A stretch of DNA of 64,000 nucleotides from Thermococcus sp. P6 (GTDB lineage: Archaea; Methanobacteriota_B; Thermococci; Thermococcales; Thermococcaceae): assembly GCF_002214525.1 (NCBI RefSeq), contig NZ_CP015104.1, positions 372,001-436,000 on the forward strand, written 5' to 3'. Both the position numbers and the translations under genes were made by a program. The notes under the pieces were generated by a model. The model was given only the letters and a program-made list of their open reading frames with translations. It had not been told where the DNA came from and did not search any database. This document shows, one piece after another, positions 46,194 to 56,675 of the stretch. Every line of letters starts with the position of its first letter. Positions within the stretch are counted from its first letter, which is position 1.

Positions 46194-46424
46194 TCACACC
46201 ACCAGATAGAGGATGAGATAAATCAGGTAAAGGACCTTCACAACCCTTCTGAAGGTCCCTCTCGCGAGGAGGTAGGCCCCGAAGGCCACCAGAGTAACCC
46301 CCCAGAAAGCGTTTTTTATGTAGCTCCTATAGGGGGAAAGCCACCCAAGGAACGAAGGGTGGAACTCCCTCAGTAACAGGAGGAAGCCTAAGAGCACAAG
46401 AACCCAGCCGATGGTTCTCACCAT
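46194..46424 (-). CDS. Small membrane protein, unknown
   Basis: Protein of 76 residues with three hydrophobic segments (about 4-20, 38-54, 60-76). It ends exactly where the CitG-like gene begins, so the two are co-translated. No family recognised. Start ATG 46424 lies after GGAGGGATC. Confidence 0.65.
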   Translation of the reverse strand: MVRTIGWVLVLLGFLLLLREFHPSFLGWLSPYRSYIKNAFWGVTLVAFGAYLLARGTFRRVVKVLYLIYLILYLVV

Positions 46425-46544
46425 GATCCCTCCTCAGGACAACTCCGAAACTCCGGATACGTGCTATTCCGGGACTTTCGTCTGGATGGGTTTTATCGCC
46501 TCACCGGAAGGTAGTTAAAATCCCGCAGGCTGGAATAAAAGAAG

Positions 46545-47042
46545 TCAGCGAAGGAGCTTCACGAACTCCCGCATCCATGCGTATAGATCTCCCGGATGTC
46601 TCGAGCTAACCCAGTTGCCGTCCACCACAACCTCCTCGTTGACCCACTGAACGCCGGCGTTTACGAGGTCATCCCTTATGGTTATCGTGCTCGTTCCCCT
46701 CCTGCCCTTGAGCACTCCAGCGGAGATGAGTATCTGCGGACCGTGGCAGATGCTTGCAACAGGTTTTCCGGCCTCGAACATCCTTCTGGTTATCTCCACA
46801 GCCTTCTCGTTGAGCCTCACCCTCTCGGGGGCCCTCCCACCGGGCAGGACGAGGGCATCGAACTCTTCCGGATCAACCTCCTCGAAGGAAAGCTGGACTT
46901 CCACGGAATAGCCGTGCTTTCCGGTTATCCTTCCCCGTTCGAAGCTGGCCACGTAGACCTCATGGCCCTCCTCCCTGAGGCGGTGGAGGGGATAGATAAG
47001 CTCCAGATCCTCAAACTCGTCTGCACTGAGAAACACCACCTT
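46545..47042 (-). CDS. pfpI: PfpI family protease/glyoxalase III-like protein
   Basis: DJ-1/PfpI protein of 165 residues, nearly the length and sequence of the P. furiosus archetype. Cys100-His101 in ASICHGPQ and Glu12 form the active site. It is an oligomeric intracellular peptidase or deglycase. GGAGGTG six bases before ATG 47042 fixes the start; the frame extends a little further. Confidence 0.95.
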   Translation of the reverse strand, partial: KVVFLSADEFEDLELIYPLHRLREEGHEVYVASFERGRITGKHGYSVEVQLSFEEVDPEEFDALVLPGGRAPERVRLNEKAVEITRRMFEAGKPVASICHGPQILISAGVLKGRRGTSTITIRDDLVNAGVQWVNEEVVVDGNWVSSRHPGDLYAWMREFVKLLR

Positions 47043-47105
47043 CATCCATAACACCTCCCTTAGTTCAGGGGGTAATGGAAAAAGGAGATTATAACCCTTT
47101 TGGAA

Positions 47106-47558
47106 TTAGAGCGGGAGCTCGGTGGTCTCCCTGTGAACCTTGAGGACCACCATCGTGTGGGTGGCCTCGACTCCCTCGATCTCGCCTATCCTGTCGAGGA
47201 ACTCGTTCAGCTCGTCGCTTCCACGGCTCCTTATCTTCACGAGCATGTCGTAGTCGCCCGTGGTCTCGTAGATCTCAACTATCTCCGGGTATTTTTTGAG
47301 TTCACCCGCCACGCTTGAGTATTTTCCGGCCTTGGCCTTTATCAGAACAAAGGCGAGGATATTGAAACCGATGGAATCGGGGTCGAGTATTACGGTGAAC
47401 TTCCTTATTACCCCCCTCGTCTTCAGCCTTTTAATCCTCTCGTAGATCGTTGATTCGGCGAGGTTAACCTCCTTGGAGATTTCCCTCAGGGGGGTTCGAC
47501 TGTTCTTCTGGAGAATCGCCAGTATTTTCCTATCAACCTCATCAAGGCCTGCCCTCAT
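47106..47558 (-). CDS. Lrp/AsnC family transcriptional regulator
   Basis: Regulator of 150 residues: HTH (about 20-45, PLREISKEVNLAESTIYERIKRLKTRG) and a RAM ligand-binding domain (70-150, VLIKAKAGKYSSVAGEL, EIYETTGDYDMLVKIRS). AAGGTGATATC precedes ATG 47558. A minus-strand TATA CTTTATATA (near 47594) is strong. Ligand unknown, commonly an amino acid. Confidence 0.92.
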   Translation of the reverse strand: MRAGLDEVDRKILAILQKNSRTPLREISKEVNLAESTIYERIKRLKTRGVIRKFTVILDPDSIGFNILAFVLIKAKAGKYSSVAGELKKYPEIVEIYETTGDYDMLVKIRSRGSDELNEFLDRIGEIEGVEATHTMVVLKVHRETTELPL

Positions 47559-47745
47559 GATATCACCTTCTAAAATTTTTCGAGAAAGTATATAAAGTTG
47601 ACGATGCATTTAACACCGTTATCCCTGAAAAACTCCCTCTCGGCATCCGGCCGGTCAGCCCTCCAAATGGGGTCGATGTTCTGTGAGCAATACATTTTTA
47701 TAAAACCCTCCGTCCCTTAAAACGGCGGAGCGAAGGGGTGAGAAG

Positions 47746-48909
47746 ATGCCCACCAACGTTACAGTAGAGTACCTGAAGGCTGAGGAGGAGTATCAAAAGG
47801 CCAGAACCATTCAGGAAAAGATCCGGGCACTTGAGAAGATGTACGCGACGGTTCCGAAGCACAAGGGGACCGAAAAGCTCAGGCTCCATATTAAACGGAA
47901 ACTCTCGGAGCTCAGGAAGGAGCTCGAAAAACAGCAGGCCCAGAAAAAGGGGGGAGGGTATTCTTTCAGCGTCAGGAAGGAGGGAGCTGCCCAGATAGTC
48001 CTTGCAGGATTGCCAAACGCGGGTAAATCCTCACTCCTGAGGGCCCTCACCAACGCTGACACGGACGTTGCGGATTACCCCTTCACCACCGTGGAGCCGA
48101 TTCCGGGCATGATGCACCACAAGGACGTTCAAATTCAGCTCGTGGAAGTTCCGGGCCTCGTTCAGGGTGCCGCCCTTGGAAAGGGTATGGGACCGCAGCT
48201 TTTAAGCGTCATAAGGAACGCCGATGCCATAGCCATAGTCGTTGACCTCTCCCGGGATCCCGTGGAGCAGATGGAAATCCTCCTGAGGGAGTTCGAGCGG
48301 GCCGGTATAAAGCTCAACAGACGTCGCCCAGCTGTAGAGATCAGAAAAACCGTCACGGGGGGAATAGTCATCAACGGTCAGGAGAACATCAAGGGGGACG
48401 TAAGGGAAGTCATGAGGATGCTCAGGGAGGAGAGAATACACAGCGCCGAGATAACCGTTAAAGAGCCCGTAACCCTTGAGGATTTCTCCGATGCCCTCGA
48501 TGAGAGCCTCGTGTGGAGGAAGGCCATAGTAATAGCGAATAAGGGCGACGCTCCCGGCAGCAGGGAGAACTACGAGAGGCTGGTTAAAGCTTACGGCGAG
48601 AGGTTCCGAATAATCCCCGTTTCAGCTAGAAAGAAGATCCAGCTGGATAAACTCAAGGACGAGCTCTACGAACTGGCGGGTATCATCAGGGTCTTCACCA
48701 AAAGCCCCGGCGAGGAGCCCGCTTACCCACCAGTGCCCCTGAAGAAGGGCTCGACGGTCATGGATCTGGCCGAAAGGATACACAAGGACTTCGCCAGAAA
48801 CTTCAAGTACGCGAGGGTCTGGGGTAAGAGCGTCAAGTTCCCGGGCCAGAGGGTCGGTGCCGATCACGTTCTTGAGGACGGGGACGTGGTGGAGATCCAC
48901 GCCCGGTAG
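47746..48909 (+). CDS. DRG/Obg-type GTP-binding protein with TGS domain
   Basis: GTPase of 387 residues. An N-terminal coiled coil (1-70) precedes the G domain: G1 GLPNAGKSS (88-96), G2 DYPFTT, G3 VEVPGLVQGA, G4 ANKGD. A C-terminal TGS domain starts near 310. Eukaryotic DRG proteins assist translation at stalled ribosomes; the archaeal role is inferred. TATA TTTTTATAAAA at about 47692-47702. Confidence 0.93.
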   Translation: MPTNVTVEYLKAEEEYQKARTIQEKIRALEKMYATVPKHKGTEKLRLHIKRKLSELRKELEKQQAQKKGGGYSFSVRKEGAAQIVLAGLPNAGKSSLLRALTNADTDVADYPFTTVEPIPGMMHHKDVQIQLVEVPGLVQGAALGKGMGPQLLSVIRNADAIAIVVDLSRDPVEQMEILLREFERAGIKLNRRRPAVEIRKTVTGGIVINGQENIKGDVREVMRMLREERIHSAEITVKEPVTLEDFSDALDESLVWRKAIVIANKGDAPGSRENYERLVKAYGERFRIIPVSARKKIQLDKLKDELYELAGIIRVFTKSPGEEPAYPPVPLKKGSTVMDLAERIHKDFARNFKYARVWGKSVKFPGQRVGADHVLEDGDVVEIHAR

Positions 48910-48911
48910 GG

Positions 48912-49361
48912 TTATCCTCTTATGAGGTCCTCAAGGGCGAATTCCTTCCCGTCGAGGCTGTCCATTATGAACTTCTTTCCATTCTTCTCAAAGATCCAGA
49001 AGACCCTGTAGGCCCTTTCGTGGCGGACGACCTCTACCCTCGGCAACCACCACGAGACGACCCTCGAATTTCCCCAGGTTATTGCGCTCTCAAAGGCCTT
49101 TTTTCTGGCCTCCTCGTAATCGACCAGAGGCTCCATGACGTTCTTCTCATCGACCTCCCACTCCTCCAGTTCCATAAATCCATCCCCGCGCTCTGCCCCC
49201 AGCCGGTAGAGATCAACGTAGGCGAAGTAGTCGAACACCCTGTCCTTCATTCCAAGTCGCCTGTAGAAGAGCCTCAGATGGAATATGTGGTAGGGATAAA
49301 GGACGAATCCGGTTCCTTCGGCATCGGGCTTGAATATCGGTCTCATCACCTTTACCCTCAT
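48912..49361 (-). CDS. Hypothetical protein
   Basis: Protein of 149 residues, no family recognised. It has a beta-rich, aromatic-rich region (GTGFVLYPYHIFHLRLFYRR) and a C-terminal FWIFEKNGKKFIMDSLDGKEF. TATA GTTAATAAG (near 49396) lies 30 bases before ATG 49361; the frame extends to 49433 without support. Confidence 0.65.
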   Translation of the reverse strand: MRVKVMRPIFKPDAEGTGFVLYPYHIFHLRLFYRRLGMKDRVFDYFAYVDLYRLGAERGDGFMELEEWEVDEKNVMEPLVDYEEARKKAFESAITWGNSRVVSWWLPRVEVVRHERAYRVFWIFEKNGKKFIMDSLDGKEFALEDLIRG

Positions 49362-49510
49362 GTTAATGCCCCCGGTCCTTAGGTTACGGGGCTTATTAAC
49401 CCTTTTCATTGGTTTGTCAGGTTGTGAGAACATAGAATTCCAAAACCGACATTATTGGACCGATAGGTTTATAGCTCCATAAAACCACACTATGGTGATC
49501 TTATCGTGAC

Positions 49511-49714
49511 ATGGATGCACGGGGGTCGATGGAAATGGGTCTTAGTGGCGCAGCCTGGGCAACGCTGATAATACCCACCATTTTGGGAATTCTAACGATG
49601 CTGTTGTACGGCTACTGGGACAGGATAACCGGAAAGGAGTACTACGTGGATGACGAGATTCTGGCCTACGACGAGGACCTTGTTAAAGAGCTTAAGGAGG
49701 GGGGTAAGGCATGA
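49511..49714 (+). CDS. Small single-helix membrane partner of the sodium symporter
   Basis: Protein of 60-67 residues: one membrane helix (AAWATLIIPTILGILTMLLYGYW) and an acidic tail with conserved-looking DEILAYDEDLVKELKEGGK. Its stop overlaps the ATG of the symporter. Some archaeal SSS transporters come with such small subunits. Starts at 49511, 49529 or 49535 are possible; TATA GGTTTATAG at 49465. Confidence 0.72.
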   Translation: MDARGSMEMGLSGAAWATLIIPTILGILTMLLYGYWDRITGKEYYVDDEILAYDEDLVKELKEGGKA

Positions 49715-51327
49715 ACACCGGAATACTCCTGGGCTTTCTGGTGTACCTCGGCCTGCTCGCCTACATAGGCTGGTGGGCCAACCGCTACACGAAGAACGAA
49801 GACCAGTACTTCGTTGGAGGCAGAAAGGTGCACGTTCTGGCGGCGACCCTCTCCGACAAGGCGAGCGACTTCTCAGGCTGGCTGATGCTGGCCTACCCGG
49901 GAAAAGCCTTCAGCGCAGGGCTCGGTGCATTCTGGGCCGGTATAGGCTGTCTCTTCGGTACCCTCGCCGATTACGTCCTGATAGGTCCAAGGCTAAGGAT
50001 CTACGCCGGTAAGTTCAGGGCCATAACCGTTCCCGATTATCTGGAAGCCCGTCTGAAGGATAACACGAAGCTGATAAGGATCCTGAGCGCATTGATAATC
50101 ATAACCTTCATGACGGCCTACGTTGCGGCTCAGTTTGCGGCGGGGGGTAAAACCTTCGCCGAGGGATTCGGAGTAAGCGATAACGCGGGCATACTGATAA
50201 CCGTCATAATCCTGACGGCCTACGTTATCACAGGGGGATTCTTCGCCGTCGTCTGGACGGACGTGGTTCAGGCAACCTTTATGCTGCTCACGCTCCTTAT
50301 AGTTCCCTTCCTTGCGCTCTCCAGGATCGGCGGGCTTGAGAGGGCAACGGATATAATAGCCTCGGCCGATCCAGCAAAACTCCACCCCTTCGGTGGGGCC
50401 ACGGGACTGGCCGCGATAATCTTCGCCATAGGCTACGCCTCATGGATAGTCGGCTACCTCGGACAGCCTCACATAGTTACCCGCTATATGAGCGTTGAAG
50501 ACCCGAGAAAGCTCAGGAGGCCGGGCATATTCATCAGTGGCACGTGGACTATCCTCGTCCTCTGGGGGGCATTTTTCGCGGGGTTCCTTGGCTTCGCAAT
50601 GTATCAGAGCGGGATTCTGCAGGTCAGCGATCCTGAGAAGGTGATCCCGGCGATGGCCGTTAAGCTGATGCCGGGCTGGCTGGCGGGCTTCATCATTGCC
50701 GGAATAATCTCGGCCGTCATGAGCACGGCTGATTCCCAGCTGCTCGTTGCTTCCTCGGCAATAGCGAGGGACTTCTATCACAAGGCCCTTGGAAAGGAGG
50801 TGGGCAAGCGAGAGATGGTCAACATATCGAGGCTGGTAGTCCTCGGTGTCGCCCTCGTGGCCCTCTGGTTCGCCATCAACGGATCCAAGGTAATCTACCA
50901 GATGGTTGCAACCGCATGGGGAGGGCTTGCGGTTGGCTTCGGTCCGATACTCACGCTGAGCCTCTGGTGGAAACGCGTGACAAAGGAAGGCGGTATAGTG
51001 GGAATGGCCTACGGCCTGATCAGCGAGGTAATCCTCGAGGCCAAGATCTACGGATGGGCGTTCACAAAGGATGCCCCGGGAATCTTTGGAACCATAGGGG
51101 GATGGTTCCAAGACGTTCCAGTGTTCTTCATCAACTTCTTCGTTACCCTTCTGGTCATCGTAATCGTCAGCCTGCTCACGAAACCGCCTGAGGAGATCGT
51201 TAAAACACACGAGGAGATATTCAGGAAGGTTCCGGTGGAGGCCGGCAGGAAAACCATAGCCGAGACCCGTGCTAGGAGTCAGGTTGAGAACGTTGCCGAG
51301 TTCGTTCTTGCCACGGGGCTCGTATGA
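49711..51327 (+). CDS. Sodium/solute symporter (SSS, PutP-like)
   Basis: Transporter of 538 residues with about 13 helices. SDFSGWLMLAYPGKAFSAG and TADSQLLVASSAIARDFYHK carry the Na+-site residues of the SSS family. Proline is the likely substrate, because proline dehydrogenase genes follow 100 bases later. The start overlaps the small membrane gene. Confidence 0.9.
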   Translation: MNTGILLGFLVYLGLLAYIGWWANRYTKNEDQYFVGGRKVHVLAATLSDKASDFSGWLMLAYPGKAFSAGLGAFWAGIGCLFGTLADYVLIGPRLRIYAGKFRAITVPDYLEARLKDNTKLIRILSALIIITFMTAYVAAQFAAGGKTFAEGFGVSDNAGILITVIILTAYVITGGFFAVVWTDVVQATFMLLTLLIVPFLALSRIGGLERATDIIASADPAKLHPFGGATGLAAIIFAIGYASWIVGYLGQPHIVTRYMSVEDPRKLRRPGIFISGTWTILVLWGAFFAGFLGFAMYQSGILQVSDPEKVIPAMAVKLMPGWLAGFIIAGIISAVMSTADSQLLVASSAIARDFYHKALGKEVGKREMVNISRLVVLGVALVALWFAINGSKVIYQMVATAWGGLAVGFGPILTLSLWWKRVTKEGGIVGMAYGLISEVILEAKIYGWAFTKDAPGIFGTIGGWFQDVPVFFINFFVTLLVIVIVSLLTKPPEEIVKTHEEIFRKVPVEAGRKTIAETRARSQVENVAEFVLATGLV

Positions 51328-51426
51328 GTCCCTTCATAATTTTTAGGGGACATTTCCGATCATCTCAACGTTTATAAACATCGTGGTACACCTCCGGGTG
51401 TGGATTAGAATTCTCGAGGTGGGAAC

Positions 51427-52920
51427 ATGAGACCGCTCGACCTTACGGAGAAGGGCATGAAGAAGGTCACGATATATTTCGAGGGTCAACCTCTGGAGGC
51501 CTACGAGGGGGAGAAGCTCCCGGTTGCCCTCCTCGCCAACGGCGTTTACTGGCTGACCAGCAGCACGGAGGGAAGAAAGCGCGGAGCCTTTACCTTCGGC
51601 CCCCTTCCGGTTGTCCTTAACGGGGTAAAGAACGTGAACGGAAGGACGGTCAGGGTCAGGGACGGCATGAGGATAGAGCGCCAGAGCTACGGGGACTTTC
51701 AGGAGACAGTTGAGATAGACACGGGAAAGCCGGTTGAAAGGATGGTAGCCGACGTGGTGGTTATCGGCGGAGGCCCGGCCGGCATAGGGGCTGTGCTTGA
51801 GGTTCAGGAACACCTGACGGTGGCCCTGATCGAAGAGAAGGGCTGGCTCGGGGGGGACCTCTGGCTTAAGGGCCTCCCCCAGGAGGGGTTTGAAAAGGCC
51901 CCCAGAGAGGCAGTGCGGGAGATGGTCTCGAAGTTCAACGAGAACGTGACGGTCTTTAAGGAGACCGTAGCCCTCGGAGTGTTCGACAAGGGCGAGTACT
52001 TCCTCGTTCCGGTGGCTAAGGGAGACGAGCTCATCGAGCTGATGGCCAAGAGGGTCGTTCTGGCAACCGGTGCCGTTGATGGGATATCCCTGTTTGAGAA
52101 CAACGATATTCCGGGCGTGTTCAGAAGGGACTACGCCCTCGAGGTCATGAACGTGTGGGGCGTTGCCCCGGGCAGAAGGGTGGCCGTCGTCGGGAGCAGG
52201 CCCGAAGAGGTAACCCCTGAACTGGAGCGCTGGGGTATAGAGTACGTTATCGTGCCCGATCCAAAACGTGCCGAGGGCAGGGAGAAGGTTGAAAGGCTCG
52301 TGGACATGAAGGGAAACACCTACGAGGTTGATGCGGTTATAACCTCCGAGGGCAGGATACCGGACATCAACCCGATAACCCAGGCGGGAGGAAAGCTCAC
52401 CTTTAGGCGGGGCTACTACACGCCGGTTCTCGATTCCGAGCACAGAATACGGGACGGGATATACGTTGCTGGAAGCGCCGTCTCGGTGAAGCCCCATTAC
52501 GCGAACTACCTCGAGGGTCGTCTCGTGGGGGCCTACATCCTGCGGGAATTCGGCTTCGACTCAACGCCCTGCATCTACGAGGACAAACTAAAGGATTACG
52601 AGCCGATCCCCTTCGTCCATCGCAGGATACCCTTCGAGAGCTTTAACCTCGAAGACGTCCAGATATGCGGTTGCGACGTTTCCCTGAAGAAGGTGGACGA
52701 CGTTGTAAGGAAGGGCATAACCGACCTGCAGGTGATCAAGAGGCTGACCCACCTGGCCATGGGCTTCTGTCAGGGCAGGTTCTGCCTCTTCAACGGCGCG
52801 GTGGTTGTTTCCCAGATAACTGGCTCTGATATGGCCCGCATAGACCTTCCGGGAGCCAGACCACCGTTGAAGAACGTAAAGATGAAGGTCCCGGCGAGGA
52901 GGGATGTCCATGCCGAGTAA
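51427..52920 (+). CDS. Proline dehydrogenase complex alpha subunit (PDH1 type)
   Basis: Flavoprotein of 497 residues. The N-terminal ferredoxin-like domain (12-90) has no cysteines, unlike SoxA-type relatives. FAD/nucleotide fold GGGPAG (114-119) follows, and a C-terminal BFD-like [2Fe-2S] motif uses Cys414, Cys416, Cys448 and Cys453. In Pyrococcus PDH1 the alpha subunit oxidises NADH or hosts FMN with the beta subunit. GGTGGGAAC precedes ATG; TATA GTTTATAAAC at 51369. Confidence 0.9.
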   Translation: MRPLDLTEKGMKKVTIYFEGQPLEAYEGEKLPVALLANGVYWLTSSTEGRKRGAFTFGPLPVVLNGVKNVNGRTVRVRDGMRIERQSYGDFQETVEIDTGKPVERMVADVVVIGGGPAGIGAVLEVQEHLTVALIEEKGWLGGDLWLKGLPQEGFEKAPREAVREMVSKFNENVTVFKETVALGVFDKGEYFLVPVAKGDELIELMAKRVVLATGAVDGISLFENNDIPGVFRRDYALEVMNVWGVAPGRRVAVVGSRPEEVTPELERWGIEYVIVPDPKRAEGREKVERLVDMKGNTYEVDAVITSEGRIPDINPITQAGGKLTFRRGYYTPVLDSEHRIRDGIYVAGSAVSVKPHYANYLEGRLVGAYILREFGFDSTPCIYEDKLKDYEPIPFVHRRIPFESFNLEDVQICGCDVSLKKVDDVVRKGITDLQVIKRLTHLAMGFCQGRFCLFNGAVVVSQITGSDMARIDLPGARPPLKNVKMKVPARRDVHAE

Positions 52921-54070
52921 AGAGCTTCCGGAGAGGAGCGATATAGTCATCATCGGCGGGGGAATAATCGGAACGACCCTCGCCCACGAACTGGCAAGGC
53001 GCGGTGAAGAGGTCACCGTGATAGAGAAGCGCTTTATCGGTTCGGGTTCTACCTTCCGCTGCGGGACGGGGATAAGGCAGCAGTTCAACGACGAGGCCAA
53101 CGTTAGGGTTATGAAACGCTCGGTGGAGCTCTGGAAGGAGTACAGCGAGAGGTACGGTTTCTCCTTTGAGCAGACCGGCTACCTTTTCCTGCTCTACGAC
53201 GAGGGTGAAGTCGAGGAATTCAAGAGGAACATAGAGATTCAGAACCGCTTTGGCGTCCCCACGAGGCTGATAACCCCCGAAGAGGCAAAAGAAATCGTTC
53301 CTCTTCTGGATACAAGCGAGGTAATAGCCGCTTCATGGAACCCGACTGACGGGAAGGCCGATCCCTTCCATGCGACGGTGTCCTTCGCCATCAACGCCGA
53401 GAAGTACGGTGCAAAGTTCGTGGAGTACACCGAGGTCAAGGGCTTCCTCAGGGAGAAGGGAGAGATAAAGGGCCTCAAAACCAGCAGGGGAATCATAAAA
53501 ACGGGCATCGTTGTTAACGCCACCAACGCATGGGCCAAGCTCATCAACGCGATGGCCGGGATAAAGACCCGCATACCCATAGAGCCCTACAAACATCAGG
53601 CGGTTATAACACAGCCCATACGGAAGGGAGCCGTTAAGCCCATGGTGATCTCCATGCGTTACGGCCATGCTTACCTGACCCAGACGGCCCACGGTGGCAT
53701 CGTTGGTGGCGTTGGATACGAGCTCGGGCCGACCTATGACCTCAACCCAACCTACGAGTTCATGCGTGAGGTGAGCTACTACTTCACGAAGATAATCCCG
53801 GCCCTGAGGGAACTCCTCATACTGAGGACGTGGGCCGGTTACTACGCAAAAACGCCCGACAGCAACGCCGCCATAGGAAAGATCGAGGAGCTGAGCGATT
53901 ACTACATTGCGGCAGGTTTTTCAGGACACGGTTTCATGATGGCCCCTGCGGTCGCCGAGATGGTGGCTGATCTGATAACCAAGGGCAGGACAGACCTCCC
54001 GGCGGAGTGGTACGATCCCTACCGCTTCGAGCGTGGGGAACTTCGCGGAAGGGCCCTCCAGATGGGCTGA
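52910..54070 (+). CDS. Proline dehydrogenase complex beta subunit (DAO-family FAD enzyme)
   Basis: FAD amine oxidase-fold protein of 386 residues that oxidises L-proline to pyrroline-5-carboxylate. VIIGGGIIGTTLAHELARRGEEVTVIEK is the dinucleotide-binding end, and TFRCGTGIRQQF is typical of PDH beta. The end GFSGHGFMMAP closes the FAD site. Its ATG 52910 lies inside the alpha gene end (stop 52920), so they are coupled. Confidence 0.92.
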   Translation: MPSKELPERSDIVIIGGGIIGTTLAHELARRGEEVTVIEKRFIGSGSTFRCGTGIRQQFNDEANVRVMKRSVELWKEYSERYGFSFEQTGYLFLLYDEGEVEEFKRNIEIQNRFGVPTRLITPEEAKEIVPLLDTSEVIAASWNPTDGKADPFHATVSFAINAEKYGAKFVEYTEVKGFLREKGEIKGLKTSRGIIKTGIVVNATNAWAKLINAMAGIKTRIPIEPYKHQAVITQPIRKGAVKPMVISMRYGHAYLTQTAHGGIVGGVGYELGPTYDLNPTYEFMREVSYYFTKIIPALRELLILRTWAGYYAKTPDSNAAIGKIEELSDYYIAAGFSGHGFMMAPAVAEMVADLITKGRTDLPAEWYDPYRFERGELRGRALQMG

Positions 54071-54181
54071 TTCCCCTCTTATTTTTAAAAGCCTAACACC
54101 TTTCCGACCTTCATAGGATCAACCCGGTTAAATTTCTATGGATAGCGGAATATAAAGGGGAATTTAAAATCGAAAAGAACC

Positions 54182-55501
54182 TCAGCCCAGTCTTCTGAGT
54201 GCCATCTCACCGGCCACGCTGATCGGGTCTATCGTCGGGCTTATCGGGGGAGCGTAGGCCGTCTCGAGGTAGGCAACGTCCTCCGCGGTTGCTCCTTTCT
54301 GCGCCAGAGCCGAGAGGGTCATTATCCTGCCCCAGACCCTTTCTCCCCCGACTATCTGGGCTCCCACGAGTTTCCCGTCGGCCTTCCGGAAGATGAGCTT
54401 GACGGTTATCGGCTTCCCGCCCGGGTAGTACTCCGGCCTCGTGCTTCCCCTGAACCTGCCCACGACAACTTCGATCCCTTCCTTCCCGGCCCTTTCCTCG
54501 GTCAGTCCAAAGGTTCCCACCTCCAGACCAAAGAGCTCGGTAATGGCTGTGTTAAAAACGGGCCTGAAGGAGACTTCCCTACCGGCTATGTGCTCCGCGG
54601 CCACCTTGGCCATTCTAACGGCGCTCGTTCCGAGCTGGCTGAGGGTTCTCCTTCCCGTTACGGCATCCACGACCTCCGCACAGTCGCCTATGGCGTAAAC
54701 GTCGGGATCGCTCGTCTGGAGGTGTTCGTTGACAACGATCCCACGGCTGACCTCAAGGCCGGCCTCTCTGGCGAGGTCAACGTTTGCCCTGACGCCCGTG
54801 GCCACGAGAACGAGATCCGCCTCAATCTTTTCCCCACCGATCTCAACGGCCTCAACCGGGTCCCCGATTAAGGCGCTCACCCCGACGCCAAAGCGGAAGG
54901 AGATACCATGGTCCTCCATTTCCCTCTGGACGAGCTTTGCCGTGTCCTTATCCAGACTCAGGGGCATCAGGTGCTCCATGAGCTCAACCACAAGGACCTC
55001 CATGCCGAGCCTTGCCAGAGCCTCTGCTCCCTCGAGACCGATTAGACCGGCCCCTATGACGACGGCCTTCTTCGGCTTCCTCCGGGCCATGTAAGACTTT
55101 ATCCTCCTAACGTCGTCGAGGCTCTTGAGGGTGAAGACTCCCCCGTTACCGATGCCCCTTATAGGCGGAATGAAGGGCTTTGAGCCCGTGGCAAGAACGA
55201 GCTTATCGTAAGGAACCTCGCCCTTATCGGTCACCACGACCTTCCTTTCCCTGTCTATCGCCTTTGCCTCGGTGTTCAGCATCAGCCTTATCCTCTGCCT
55301 CTCGTAGAAGCCGTTGGGGAAGACGATAACGTCCTCCGGCCTTTCTATCTTACCGCTCAGCACATGGGGAAGGGCGCAGGGCGAGTACTGCATCGTTGGT
55401 TCCTTTCCTATGACGGTGATCTCAGCCTTCCGGTCGAGCTTGCGCATGAACAGTGCGAAGTTGCTTCCGGCAGTTCCGGAACCCACCACCAGAATCCTCA
55501 C
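54182..55501 (-). CDS. NAD(P)H-dependent FAD oxidoreductase, NOX/CoA-disulfide reductase family
   Basis: Flavoprotein of 439 residues. FAD motif VVGSGTAGSN, NAD motif VVIGAGLIGLEGAEALARLG, and the redox Cys42 in YSPCALPHVLSG. Relatives are NADH oxidases, CoA-disulfide reductases and NAD(P)H sulfur reductases; the Pro-His context differs from the usual PY, so the substrate is open. GGTGACGGCC favours GTG 55501. It ends about 110 bases from the proline operon, convergent with it. Confidence 0.85.
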   Translation of the reverse strand: MRILVVGSGTAGSNFALFMRKLDRKAEITVIGKEPTMQYSPCALPHVLSGKIERPEDVIVFPNGFYERQRIRLMLNTEAKAIDRERKVVVTDKGEVPYDKLVLATGSKPFIPPIRGIGNGGVFTLKSLDDVRRIKSYMARRKPKKAVVIGAGLIGLEGAEALARLGMEVLVVELMEHLMPLSLDKDTAKLVQREMEDHGISFRFGVGVSALIGDPVEAVEIGGEKIEADLVLVATGVRANVDLAREAGLEVSRGIVVNEHLQTSDPDVYAIGDCAEVVDAVTGRRTLSQLGTSAVRMAKVAAEHIAGREVSFRPVFNTAITELFGLEVGTFGLTEERAGKEGIEVVVGRFRGSTRPEYYPGGKPITVKLIFRKADGKLVGAQIVGGERVWGRIMTLSALAQKGATAEDVAYLETAYAPPISPTIDPISVAGEMALRRLG

Positions 55502-55560
55502 GGCCGTCACCGGAGACTCAAAGGAGAAGAAGTATAAAAAGTTGCCCATGATTCAACGGC

Positions 55561-56467
<907 letters not shown>

Positions 56468-56634
56468 TTAAGTTTTTCTTTACGGTAGAAGCCATTAAAA
56501 CGCACCGGATTTCGAAGACCATGGAGGGATTTATTCATAAGGGAAAAGGCTATTAACCGGACGATTATGGCGGGCGTCCATTCAGGAGTACATATCAAAC
56601 ATTTCATTTAAAGTTCTCAAGTGAAATCCAAAAA

Positions 56635-56646
56635 GATTTATATTTT
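56635..56646 (+). promoter_or_regulatory. TATA box of the AT-rich island gene
   Basis: GATTTATATTTT with a CCAAAAA BRE. The transcript would begin near 56668, close to the GTG at 56676. Confidence 0.65.
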
Positions 56647-56675
56647 ATGGCAGTAACTAATAACGGTGATCACGG

